DNA from: Cryptosporangium minutisporangium
GTDB lineage: Bacteria; Actinomycetota; Actinomycetes; Mycobacteriales; Cryptosporangiaceae
Assembly: GCF_039536245.1 (NCBI RefSeq)
Contig: NZ_BAAAYN010000027.1
Span: forward strand, 1-36,082
Length of the DNA: 36,082 nt
Reading direction: 5' to 3'
A program made the translations under genes and the position numbers. This document shows positions 11,735 to 20,400 of the stretch, one piece after another. A model generated the notes under the pieces. That model did no database searches. It was not told the origin of the DNA and saw nothing but the letters and a program-made list of their open reading frames with translations. Numbering within the stretch: position 1 is the stretch's first letter; each line of letters begins with the position of its first letter.

Positions 11735-13132
11735 ATGACAACGTTGGTCACGCACGCCGAGGCCCTCACGGGCCTGCTCGCCTCGTGGCTGCCCAGACAG
11801 CGCTGGTTCGGAGACAAGCAGCGCGAGATCGACGACGTCCAGGTGGTCAAGGCCGACCTGTGGTTCGACGACTTCGCGGCCGGTGGCCCCCGCCTCGAAC
11901 ACGTGGTGGTGGGGGTCGCCTCCGGTGGACGGGTCGAGCGCTACCAGCTCCTGGTCGGCCTGCGCCGGGAGCTGCCCGAGCGGCTCGACCACGCCCGGAT
12001 CGGCGAGGTGGAGCACGGCCTCTGGGCCTACGACGCCGCGCACGACCAGGACCTGACCGGCCAGGTTCGCGACCTGATCGCCGCGAACGCCGACCTGGAC
12101 GGGGTGCGGTTCCGGCACGAGCCGGGTGCCGTGATCGACACCAGCCTGGGCAGCAAGCCGATCTCCGCCGAGCAGAGCAACACCTCGGTCGTTTTCGGCG
12201 ACGAATACATCATGAAGCTGTTCCGGAAGCTCGACCGCGGCGTCAGCCCGGACCTCGAGCTGCACCGGGCGCTGCGGAGCGTCGGGAGCGGCCACATCGC
12301 CGACCTCTACGGCGCGATCGAAGGCGAGCTGCAGAATGCGCCGGTCACCTACGGGCTGGTGCAGCGCTTCTTCGCCAACTGCGCGGACGGCTGGTCGATG
12401 GCGACCGCGTCGGTGCGGGACCTGATCAACGAGCCCGACATGCCCCTCGAGGAGCTCGGCAGTGACTTCTCGACCGAGGCCTGCCGCCTCGGCCAAGCGG
12501 TCGCCGCGGTGCACACCGATCTGGTCAAGGCACTCGGCACCGAGGTGGTGCCTGCCGACCGCCTGGACAGCGTCGTCGCCGGGATGAACGCCCGGCTGGA
12601 CGCGGTACTGCGACGGGTCAGCGGGCTGGCCCCGTTCGAGCCCGGCATCCGCCGGGTGTTCGCGGAGGTGGCCCGCCACGGCGAGCCGGTCATCGTCCAG
12701 CGGATCCACGGCGACCTGCACCTGGGCCAGGTGCTCCGGACGCTGACGCACTGGGTGCTGATCGACTTCGAGGGCGAGCCCGCCCGTCCGCTGCCCGAGC
12801 GGGTGGCCAAGATGTCGCCGCTGCGGGACGTCGCCGGCATGCTCCGCTCGTTCGACTACGCCGCGCACCATCTGCTGGTCGGCAACGTCGAGGCCGACGA
12901 GATCAACGCGGCGGCCGACGAACGCGTCGTCGAGTGGGCGGACCGCAACCGGGCCGCGTTCATCGAGGGGTACTCCAAGGACGGCGTGACGCTCGCCGAC
13001 CCGGAGGCCAACCCGGTCCTGCTCCGCGCGCTGGAGCTGGACAAGGCCGTCTATGAGGTGGCCTACGAGTACGACAACCGACCGGGCTGGGTGGACATCC
13101 CGCTGCGGTCGATCGCCCGCCTCGCTACCTGA
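11735..13132 (+). CDS. mak: Maltokinase (Pep2/Mak)
   Basis: Maltokinase phosphorylates maltose with ATP to give maltose-1-phosphate, the donor for GlgE. The 465-residue protein has the usual N-terminal cap (ASWLPRQRWFGDKQREID) and an aminoglycoside-phosphotransferase-like kinase core: the catalytic loop IHGDLHLGQ with Asp327 and the metal-binding IDFEGEPARP with Asp344. A strong GGAGGT precedes ATG 11735. It sits between treS and glgB, the standard order in mycobacteria and streptomycetes. Confidence 0.95.
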   Translation: MTTLVTHAEALTGLLASWLPRQRWFGDKQREIDDVQVVKADLWFDDFAAGGPRLEHVVVGVASGGRVERYQLLVGLRRELPERLDHARIGEVEHGLWAYDAAHDQDLTGQVRDLIAANADLDGVRFRHEPGAVIDTSLGSKPISAEQSNTSVVFGDEYIMKLFRKLDRGVSPDLELHRALRSVGSGHIADLYGAIEGELQNAPVTYGLVQRFFANCADGWSMATASVRDLINEPDMPLEELGSDFSTEACRLGQAVAAVHTDLVKALGTEVVPADRLDSVVAGMNARLDAVLRRVSGLAPFEPGIRRVFAEVARHGEPVIVQRIHGDLHLGQVLRTLTHWVLIDFEGEPARPLPERVAKMSPLRDVAGMLRSFDYAAHHLLVGNVEADEINAAADERVVEWADRNRAAFIEGYSKDGVTLADPEANPVLLRALELDKAVYEVAYEYDNRPGWVDIPLRSIARLAT

Positions 13133-13201
13133 GACCACCCCTCGCCTCCCGTGCAGGTTCCGGCCTGCATGGCGGGGCAGCACACGGGAAACCAAGGTGC
13201 C

Positions 13202-15580
13202 ATGAGCATTCACCCGGAGACCGCCCCACCGGAGACGTCCGTGAACCGGATCGAGTTGGACCGCCTGGTCCGCGGCGAACACCACAACCCGCACGGGATC
13301 CTCGGCGTCCATCGCACGGAGAGCGGCGGCTGGGTGGTCCGGACGCTGCGGCCGGAGGCCGCGGCCGTCACCCTGCTGATCGGGGACGAGCGCCGGGAGA
13401 TGACGCGCATCCACGACGGCGGCGTGTTCTCGCTCGACTTCACCGAACAGCCGGGCGACTACCGGCTGGAGGTGCGGTACGAGCACGGCGCCGGCCACGG
13501 GACGCACGTCAGCGACGATCCGTACCGGTGGCTGCCGACGCTCGGCGAGGTCGACCTGCACCTGATCGGTGAGGGCAGGCACGAGCGGCTCTGGGAAGCA
13601 CTCGGCGCGCACGTGCGGCACTACGGCACCCCGGCCGGCCCGGTCACCGGGGTGAGCTTCGCGGTCTGGGCGCCCAACGCCCGTGGCGTCCGGGTGACCG
13701 GCGACTTCTCGTTCTGGGACGGCCGCGCGCTGCCGATGCGGTCGATGGGTTCGAGCGGTGTCTGGGAGCTGTTCGTGCCGGAGGTCGAGGTCGGCGCCCG
13801 GTACAAGTACCAGATCCTCGGACCGGACGGGCACTGGCGGGAGAAGGCAGACCCGATGGCGTTCGCCACCGAGGTGCCGCCCGCCACGGCCAGCGTCGTC
13901 ACCGAGTCGACGTTCGAATGGTCCGACGCCGAGTGGGTGACCGAGCGGGACCGCGGCGGCTGGCACGCCAAGCCGGTCAGCGTCTACGAGGTGCACCTGG
14001 GCTCGTGGAAGCAGGGCCTGTCCTACCGGCAGCTCGCCGACGAGCTGGTCGAGTACGTGACGAAGCTCGGCTTCACGCACGTCGAGTTCCTGCCGGTGGC
14101 CGAGCACCCGTTCGGCGGCTCCTGGGGCTACCAGGTCACCGGTTTCTACGCGCCGACGTCCCGCTTCGGTCTGCCTGACGACTTCCGCTACCTGGTCGAC
14201 CGGCTGCACAACGCCGGCATCGGCGTGATCGTCGACTGGGTGCCTGCCCACTTCCCGAAGGACGCGTGGGCGCTGGCGAAGTTCGACGGAACGCACCTCT
14301 ACGAGCCGGCCGACCCGCGCCGGGGTGAACACCCGGACTGGGGCACGCTGGTGTTCGACGTCGGCCGCAACGAGGTGCGCAACTTCCTGGTGGCCAACGC
14401 GCTGTACTGGCTGGAGGAGTTCCACATCGACGGCCTGCGGGTCGACGCGGTCGCCTCGATGCTCTACCTGGACTACTCGCGTAAGGACGGCGAGTGGCTG
14501 CCGAACCAGTACGGCGGCCGGGAGAACCTCGACTCGGTCAAGTTCCTGCAGGAGCTCAACGCCACCGTGTACCGGCACCACGCCGGAACGATGATGGTGG
14601 CCGAGGAGTCCACGTCGTGGCCCGGCGTCAGCCGCCCCACCCACGTCGGCGGGCTCGGCTTCGGGTTCAAGTGGAACATGGGCTGGATGCACGACACGCT
14701 CGACTACGTCAGCCGGGACCCGATCCACCGCCAGTATCACCACCACCAGATGACGTTCTCACTGGTCTACGCGTGGAGCGAGAACTTCGTCCTGCCGCTG
14801 TCGCACGACGAGGTGGTGCACGGCAAGGGATCGCTGTTCGGCAAGATGCCGGGTGACCGGTGGCGCAAGCTCGCCGGCCTCCGTGCGCTCTACGCCTACA
14901 TGTGGGCGCACCCCGGTAAGCAGCTGCTGTTCATGGGCGGCGAGCTGGCCCAGGAGGCGGAGTGGTCGCAGGACCGTTCGCTGGACTGGTGGGTGCTGGA
15001 CAACCCCGACCACGCGGGTGTCCAGAAGCTCATCGGTGACCTCAACCGGGTGTACCGGGAGACGCCGGCCCTCTGGACGCAGGACGTCGACCCGGCGGGC
15101 TTCTCCTGGATCGACGCGAACGACGCGTCGAGCAACGTCTTCTCGTTCCTGCGTTACGGCTCGGACGGCTCGGTGATCGCGTGCGTCGCGAACTTCGCCG
15201 GGCACCCGCACCACGACTACCGGGTCGGCCTGCCGCGGACCGGCACCTGGCACGAGGTCGTCAACACCGACGCGGACGTCTACGGCGGATCCGGGGTCGG
15301 GAATCTCGGCGCGGTGGAGGCAGAGGCCAAGCCGTGGCACGGTGAACCCGCGTCGGCGATCGTGACGCTGCCGCCGCTCGGCGTCATCTGGCTGCGTCCC
15401 GACGAATCCGCGGAGCCGGTCGCCGCGCCGATCGAGGGTGCCACCGTCAGCGACCCGCCGACCACCGCACACGTGAGCGGCCCGACGCGGGTCGTGCGCA
15501 CGGAGCCGGTCTCCGGCGCGGCGGCGGAGAGCGGACCGGGCGCCGCGGCTGGCCGTGACCCCGGCCCCGAGGAAGACTAG
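13202..15580 (+). CDS. glgB: 1,4-alpha-glucan branching enzyme GlgB
   Basis: GlgB cuts alpha-1,4 chains and re-attaches them as alpha-1,6 branches. The 792-residue protein has an N-terminal extension, a CBM48-type domain ([23 protein letters not shown]) and the GH13 core with [10 protein letters not shown] (Asp415), [10 protein letters not shown] (Glu468) and [14 protein letters not shown] (Asp536). The last 55 or so residues are a low-complexity Pro/Ala/Val tail not needed for the fold. I start at ATG 13202, which has AAGG upstream. A GTG at 13151 in frame adds residues without similarity. It is the last gene of the glgE operon, 69 bases after mak. Confidence 0.96.
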   Translation: MSIHPETAPPETSVNRIELDRLVRGEHHNPHGILGVHRTESGGWVVRTLRPEAAAVTLLIGDERREMTRIHDGGVFSLDFTEQPGDYRLEVRYEHGAGHGTHVSDDPYRWLPTLGEVDLHLIGEGRHERLWEALGAHVRHYGTPAGPVTGVSFAVWAPNARGVRVTGDFSFWDGRALPMRSMGSSGVWELFVPEVEVGARYKYQILGPDGHWREKADPMAFATEVPPATASVVTESTFEWSDAEWVTERDRGGWHAKPVSVYEVHLGSWKQGLSYRQLADELVEYVTKLGFTHVEFLPVAEHPFGGSWGYQVTGFYAPTSRFGLPDDFRYLVDRLHNAGIGVIVDWVPAHFPKDAWALAKFDGTHLYEPADPRRGEHPDWGTLVFDVGRNEVRNFLVANALYWLEEFHIDGLRVDAVASMLYLDYSRKDGEWLPNQYGGRENLDSVKFLQELNATVYRHHAGTMMVAEESTSWPGVSRPTHVGGLGFGFKWNMGWMHDTLDYVSRDPIHRQYHHHQMTFSLVYAWSENFVLPLSHDEVVHGKGSLFGKMPGDRWRKLAGLRALYAYMWAHPGKQLLFMGGELAQEAEWSQDRSLDWWVLDNPDHAGVQKLIGDLNRVYRETPALWTQDVDPAGFSWIDANDASSNVFSFLRYGSDGSVIACVANFAGHPHHDYRVGLPRTGTWHEVVNTDADVYGGSGVGNLGAVEAEAKPWHGEPASAIVTLPPLGVIWLRPDESAEPVAAPIEGATVSDPPTTAHVSGPTRVVRTEPVSGAAAESGPGAAAGRDPGPEED

Positions 15581-15757
15581 AGCTCGTCCACGGGGGACCA
15601 CACCACTGAGTCAGGATGGATAGTCACGTCGGTGAGCAGGACGCGTAGTACCAGTCCCACCCGTCCGAATCGGCCGGGTCCGCGTGGGAAGAAAGCTGTA
15701 CCGACTCCCCGGAGCCGGTTGCAGACGTCCCCTACCTACACGGCATGATCACAGTCG

Positions 15758-16006
15758 ATGCCACACGATCGGATCCACCACGGCTTCCAGTGCCGTCATG
15801 TCAATATCGCCCTGCCTGAGGGTCCGGGCCAGGATCGGATACCGGACCTGCTCAGGGCGGCCGCGGCGACCATCGAGGAGATGGAGACCGACGGCCCGAT
15901 CGGCGTGATGGACGTGTTGCTGCACTACGACCTCGAGGCCGGCGCCAACCGTCCGCACGTCACGCTCTATTACTACTTCCCCGAGGAAGACGAGGAGCTG
16001 CTGTAG
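15758..16006 (+). CDS. Small protein of unknown function
   Basis: I do not recognise this 82-residue product. It begins MPHDRIHHGFQCRHVNIALP, has a helical middle (LLRAAAATIEEMETDG), then two strand-like stretches (VMDVLLHYDL and HVTLYYYF), and ends in an acidic tail (PEEDEELL). The alternating hydrophobic and charged pattern and codon use look like a real soluble protein. There is no clear ribosome binding site before ATG 15758. It stands alone, 177 bases after glgB, and is followed by a strong hairpin at 16020-16045. Confidence 0.6.
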   Translation: MPHDRIHHGFQCRHVNIALPEGPGQDRIPDLLRAAAATIEEMETDGPIGVMDVLLHYDLEAGANRPHVTLYYYFPEEDEELL

Positions 16007-16019
16007 GCGCTGCAGAGGA

Positions 16020-16045
16020 AGGCCCCGGGCACACGCCCGGGGCCT
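16020..16045. terminator. Bidirectional hairpin terminator
   Basis: AGGCCCCGGGC at 16020-16030 pairs perfectly with 16035-16045 around an ACAC loop. It lies between the small plus-strand gene and the end of urtE on the minus strand, so it can serve both. No U-tract follows, as is common in high-GC actinobacteria. Confidence 0.8.
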
Positions 16046-16062
16046 CGCTCTGTGCTGGCGGT

Positions 16063-16752
16063 TCAGACCGCCAGCAGCCGACGGACGCGGTCGTCGCCGA
16101 GTTCCTCGCGGCTGCCGGAGTGCACGACTTCACCGGCGTCCAGCACCACGAACGCGTCCGCGAGGCGCAGCGCGAACTCCAGGTACTGCTCGACGACCAG
16201 GATCGCCAGGCCGGACCGGTGCAGTTCGGCGATCGCGCCCTCGATCTCGAGGATGATCGACGGCTGGATCCCCTCGGTGGGCTCGTCCAGGATGAGCAAC
16301 TTCGGACCTGTGACGAGCGCCTGCGCGATCGCCAGCTGCTGGGCCTGGCCGCCGGAGAGGAACCCGGCCCGTCGCTTCAGGAACTTCCGCAACGCCGGGA
16401 AGAGATCGAGCGCCTCGTCCACCGCCGTTCTGGGGCCGCCCACGGCCTCCAGCGTCACCCAGAGGTTCTCCGCGACCGTCAGCTGGCCGAACGTCTCGTG
16501 CCCCTGCGGGACGTAGCCCATGCCCGCCTTCACCCGGGCGTGGGTGGGCGTCTTCGTGACGTCCCTGCCCTCGAACAGCACCCGGCCGGATCCGGTCGGC
16601 ACCACGCCCATCACGGCGTTGAGCAGCGTGGTCTTGCCGACGCCGTTGCGGCCCATCACGCACATCAGCGAACCGGCCTGCAGCTCGACGTCCACGTCGA
16701 AAAGGACCTGAGCCCGGCCGTAGGAGACGTTGAGCTTCTCTACCGTCAGCAT
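16063..16752 (-). CDS. urtE: Urea ABC transporter ATP-binding subunit UrtE
   Basis: UrtE is one of two ATPases of the UrtABCDE urea importer, in the branched-chain amino acid transporter superfamily. The 229-residue product has the normal UrtE length with Walker A GRNGVGKTT, signature FLSGGQAQQLAIAQAL, Walker B LLILDEPTEGIQPSI and the H-loop region LVVEQYLEFA. ATG 16752 overlaps the urtD stop by one base (TGATG), implying translational coupling. The rest of the operon is missing: urtD is truncated and frameshifted, and urtA, urtB and urtC are not upstream. UrtE is therefore intact but orphaned, and probably without function unless the other subunits lie elsewhere. Confidence 0.9.
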   Translation of the reverse strand: MLTVEKLNVSYGRAQVLFDVDVELQAGSLMCVMGRNGVGKTTLLNAVMGVVPTGSGRVLFEGRDVTKTPTHARVKAGMGYVPQGHETFGQLTVAENLWVTLEAVGGPRTAVDEALDLFPALRKFLKRRAGFLSGGQAQQLAIAQALVTGPKLLILDEPTEGIQPSIILEIEGAIAELHRSGLAILVVEQYLEFALRLADAFVVLDAGEVVHSGSREELGDDRVRRLLAV

Positions 16753-17386
16753 CACGCCTCCGCCTTCGCGCCTCGTTCGGAGCGACCCAGGTAGACCTCT
16801 TGGACTCCCGGGTCGGACTGCACCGCGTCGACCGTGCCGGTCATCAGCACCTTCCCCTCGTGCAGCACGGTGACGTCGTTCGCGTACCGCCGCAGGAAGT
16901 CCATGTCGTGCTCGATCACGAGCACGGTCCGGTCGCGGGAGATCTCGCGCAGCAGATCGCCGGTGCGGTCGCGCTCGTCGCGGCTCATCTCGGCGACCGG
17001 CTCGTCCAGGAGCAGCAGGCGCGGCCCCTGGCGAGCAGCATGCCGATCTCCAGCCACTGCCGCTGCCCGTGCGAGAGCACACCCGCGGGCCGGTCGGCGA
17101 GCGCGTCCAGGCCGGTCACCTCCAGCGCGGTCCGAACACCGTCCGAGATGCCCTTCCGCCGCCGCAACAGCTTCAGCAGCGGCGTCCGGTAGTTCGCCGC
17201 CAGGTCGACGTTCTCGGCGACGGTGAGGTCCTCGAACACCGACGCGGTCTGGAACGTCCGTCCGATCCCGAGCCGGACGACCTCGAACTCGCGCTTGCCG
17301 ACGATGCTCGCGCCCGCGAACCGCACGTCTCCCGCGGTCGGCTTCGTCAGCCCGGTGATGACGTCGACCAGCGTCGTCTTGCCGCC
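16752..17386 (-). pseudogene. urtD: Truncated and frameshifted urea transporter ATPase UrtD
   Basis: Two consecutive frames together encode most of UrtD. The upstream part reads GGKTTLVDVITGLTKPTAGD through GIGRTFQT, VFEDLTVAENV and the signature LSHGQRQWLEIGMLLARG. The downstream part, in another frame, reads PRLLLLDEPVAEMS, VLVIEHDMDFLRR and VTVLHEGKVLMTG. The frames meet at about 17023-17028 in a run of C and G bases, where one base appears to be missing. The 5' end is also lost: homology stops inside the Walker A motif at 17386, so some 35-40 N-terminal residues and the start codon are absent. The sequence beyond is a hairpin and the end of the NAD-GDH gene. The frameshift could be a sequencing error. 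The truncation could not. Confidence 0.85.
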
Positions 17387-17412
17387 AGTTCGCCGACCAC
17401 GCGCATATACGT

Positions 17413-17449
17413 CGAATCCGTCTCCACGCGTTGCGTGGAGACGGATTCG
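17413..17449. terminator. Perfect 17-bp hairpin downstream of NAD-GDH
   Basis: CGAATCCGTCTCCACGC at 17413-17429 pairs without mismatch with 17433-17449, with a GTT loop. It lies about 30 bases after the NAD-GDH stop (minus strand) and about 27 bases before the point where urtD homology begins. A small GCCCC-GCA-GGGGC hairpin (17467-17479) sits even closer to the stop. The obvious role is termination of the dehydrogenase transcript. Its position at the urtD breakpoint also makes it a candidate scar. Confidence 0.7.
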
Positions 17450-17480
17450 GCGTCATTCGGCGCGAAGCCCCGCAGGGGCG

Positions 17481-20400
17481 CTACACCGCGTGCGCCGAGC
17501 TCGCGCGCACGATCGTGCGGATCTGGCGGAGCACCACGGTCAGCGTCGCGAGGTCGGACGGCGCGTCCTCGGCGAGCAAAGCCAGCGTCGTCAGCGCCCG
17601 GCTGATGTTGTCCGCGTTCGCGTCCGCCCAGCGGCTCACCCGTTCGTCGGCCGACATCTCCCCCGGCACCCGGCGCAGCACCTCCCGCGTCAAGCTGTCG
17701 AGCGCGCTGTACAGGTCGTACCGGAGTGCCAGCCGCGCCAGCGCCTGCCACCGGTCGGCCCGGGGCAGCGCCGAGATCCGGTCCAGCATCTCGTCCACCC
17801 GGAACCGCTCGGAGAGCGTGTAGTACAGCGTCGCGACCTCACGCCCGGACAGTTCGGTCTGCTGGGTCAACTCGACGACGTCGAGCAGACCGAACCCGTA
17901 AAGCGCCGCGGTCACCCGGTCGGCGAGCGGCTCCGGTACCCCTTCGTCCTCCAGCTCCGCCTCGAACGAGCGGTACCGTTCGGCCTCCCGACCGAGCATC
18001 AGCCCGCCCATCTCGGCGGTCAGCGCGGTCATACCGGGCCGCAGCCGGGCGATCTCGGCTTCGACGTCGATCGTGCCGCTCCGGCTCTGCAGCAGCCAGC
18101 GCACGCCCCGGTCGAGCACCCGCCGGGCCTGCACCATCACCGCGGTCTGCGCCGACATCGGGCAGGACGCGTCGAGCGTGTTCGCCGCTGCCCAGAGCTC
18201 GCCGAGACCGAACACGTCCCGGACCACCGCGTACGCCCGGACGACCTCCGCCGGGCTCGCCCCGGTCTCCTCCACCGCCCGGTAGACGAACGAGATACCG
18301 CCGTGGTTGACCACCTCGTTCACCACGGCGGTCGTGATGATCTCCCGCCGCAGCGGGTGGGTCTCGGCGTACTTCGCGTACCGGTCCCGCAGCGCGGTCG
18401 GGAAGTAGTTCCGCAGGATCGGTCGGCACCACGGGTCGTCCGGCACCGCGCTGGCCAGGATGTCGTCGGCCAGCCCGATCTTCACGTACGCGAGCAGGAC
18501 CGAGAGCTCCGGCGACGTGAGCGCCTCACCGGCCGCCGCACGGGCGTCCGCGGTCTCGTCGTCGGGCAGGAACTCCAGCGCGCGGTTCAGCCGGCCGGAC
18601 CGCTCCAGCTCCGCGATCAGCCGCCGGTGCACGCCGTAGAGGCGTGGGGCCAGGTGCCGGGCCAGGCCCAGCGCTTCGTTCTGGCTGTAGTTGTCGCGGA
18701 GCACCAGCTCGGCGACCTCGTCGGTCATCTCGGCCAGCAGCGTGTTCCGTGCTCCGGTGTCCAGTTCACCCGCGTGCACCGCTTGGTCGAGCAGGATCTT
18801 GATGTTGACCTCGTGGTCGGACGTGTCGACGCCGGCGGAGTTGTCGATCGCGTCGGTGTTGACCCGGCCACCCGCGAGCGCGTACTCGATCCGGCCGCGC
18901 TGGGTCAGGCCCAGGTTGCCGCCCTCGCCCACGACTCGGACGCGCAGCTGCCGCCCGTCGACCCGGACCGCGTCGTTCGACTTGTCCCCGGCGTCCGCAT
19001 GCGTCTCGTCGGACGCCTTGACGTACGTCCCGATGCCGCCGTTCCACAGCAGGTCGACGGGGGCGAGCAGGATCGCCCGCATCAGCTCGGCCGGGCTGAC
19101 CCGGGTCACCGTGTCGGCCAGACCGAGCGCCGCACGCATCTCCGGCGTCACGTCGATCGCCTTCGCCGAGCGCGGGAACACGCCGCCCCCGGCCGAGATC
19201 AGCGACGCGTCGTAATCGGCCCAGCTCGACCGCGGCAGCTCGAACAGCCGGCGTCGCTCGGCGAAGCCGACGGCCGCATCCGGCGTCGGGTCGACGAAGA
19301 TGTGGCGGTGGTCGAACGCGGCCACCAGCCGGATGTGCTCGGAGAGCAGCATGCCGTTGCCGAACACGTCGCCGGACATGTCACCGACGCCGACCACCGT
19401 GAAGTCCTGCGTCTGGGTGTCCAGGCCCAGCTCGCGGAAGTGCCGCTTCACCGACTCCCAGGCACCCCGGGCGGTGATGCCCATCGCCTTGTGGTCGTAG
19501 CCGACCGACCCGCCGGATGCGAACGCGTCGCCGAGCCAGAAGCCGTACTCGGCGGCCACCTCGTTGGCGATGTCGGAGAACGTCGCGGTGCCCTTGTCGG
19601 CGGCGACCACCAGGTAGCTGTCGTCCCCGTCGTGCCGGACGACGTCGACCGGCGGCACGACGATCCGCCCGTCCTTGAGGTTGTCGGTGAGGTCGAGCAG
19701 GCCGCGGATGAACGTGCGGTAACACGCGATGCCCTCGGCCATCAGCGCGTCCCGGTCCCCGGTCGGCGGCGGGTTCTTCACCACGAAGCCGCCCTTGGAG
19801 CCCACCGGCACGATCACGGTGTTCTTCACCATCTGCGCCTTCACCAGGCCGAGGATCTCGGTGCGGAAGTCCTCGCGCCGGTCGGACCAGCGCAGGCCGC
19901 CGCGGGCCACCGCGCCGAACCGCAGGTGGACACCCTCCACCCGGGGCGAGTACACGAAGATCTCGAACGCCGGCCGCGGCGCGGGCAGGTCGGGCACGGC
20001 CCGCGGGTCGATCTTGAAGCTCAGGTACGGCTTGTGCCTGCCGTCCCGGCCACGCTGGAAGTGGTTCGTCCGCAGCGTCGCGGTGATCAGCGTGAGCACG
20101 CTGCGCAGGATGCGGTCGGCGTCCAGGCTCTCCACCGCGTCCAGCGCCTCGGTGAGCGAGACCAGCAGCGTGTCGGCAGCGGCGGCACGTGCGTCGGCGT
20201 CGCCCCGGAAGTTCGGGTCGAAGCGGGCGGTGAACAGGTCGACGAGCTGCCGGGCGATCTTCGGATGCTCGGCGAGCACCCGCTCCACGTACTCCTGCGA
20301 CCAGCGGCTGCCCGCCTGCCGGAGGTACTTCGCGTACGCGCGGAGGACGACGACCTCGTCCCAGGCCAGCTCGGCCGAGACGACGAGCGCGTTGAACCCG

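Noticed and set aside
11618-14746. A 1042-codon minus-strand frame
   Set aside because: It is the antisense shadow of mak and glgB, with no recognisable domain.
15581-15757. tRNA or other structured RNA gene after glgB
   Set aside because: I looked for a cloverleaf with conserved T-loop bases and found none.
16752-17456. A single intact 234-codon gene in place of urtD
   Set aside because: Only its second half matches UrtD. Its first half is in the wrong frame relative to clear UrtD homology and reads as Arg-rich noise.
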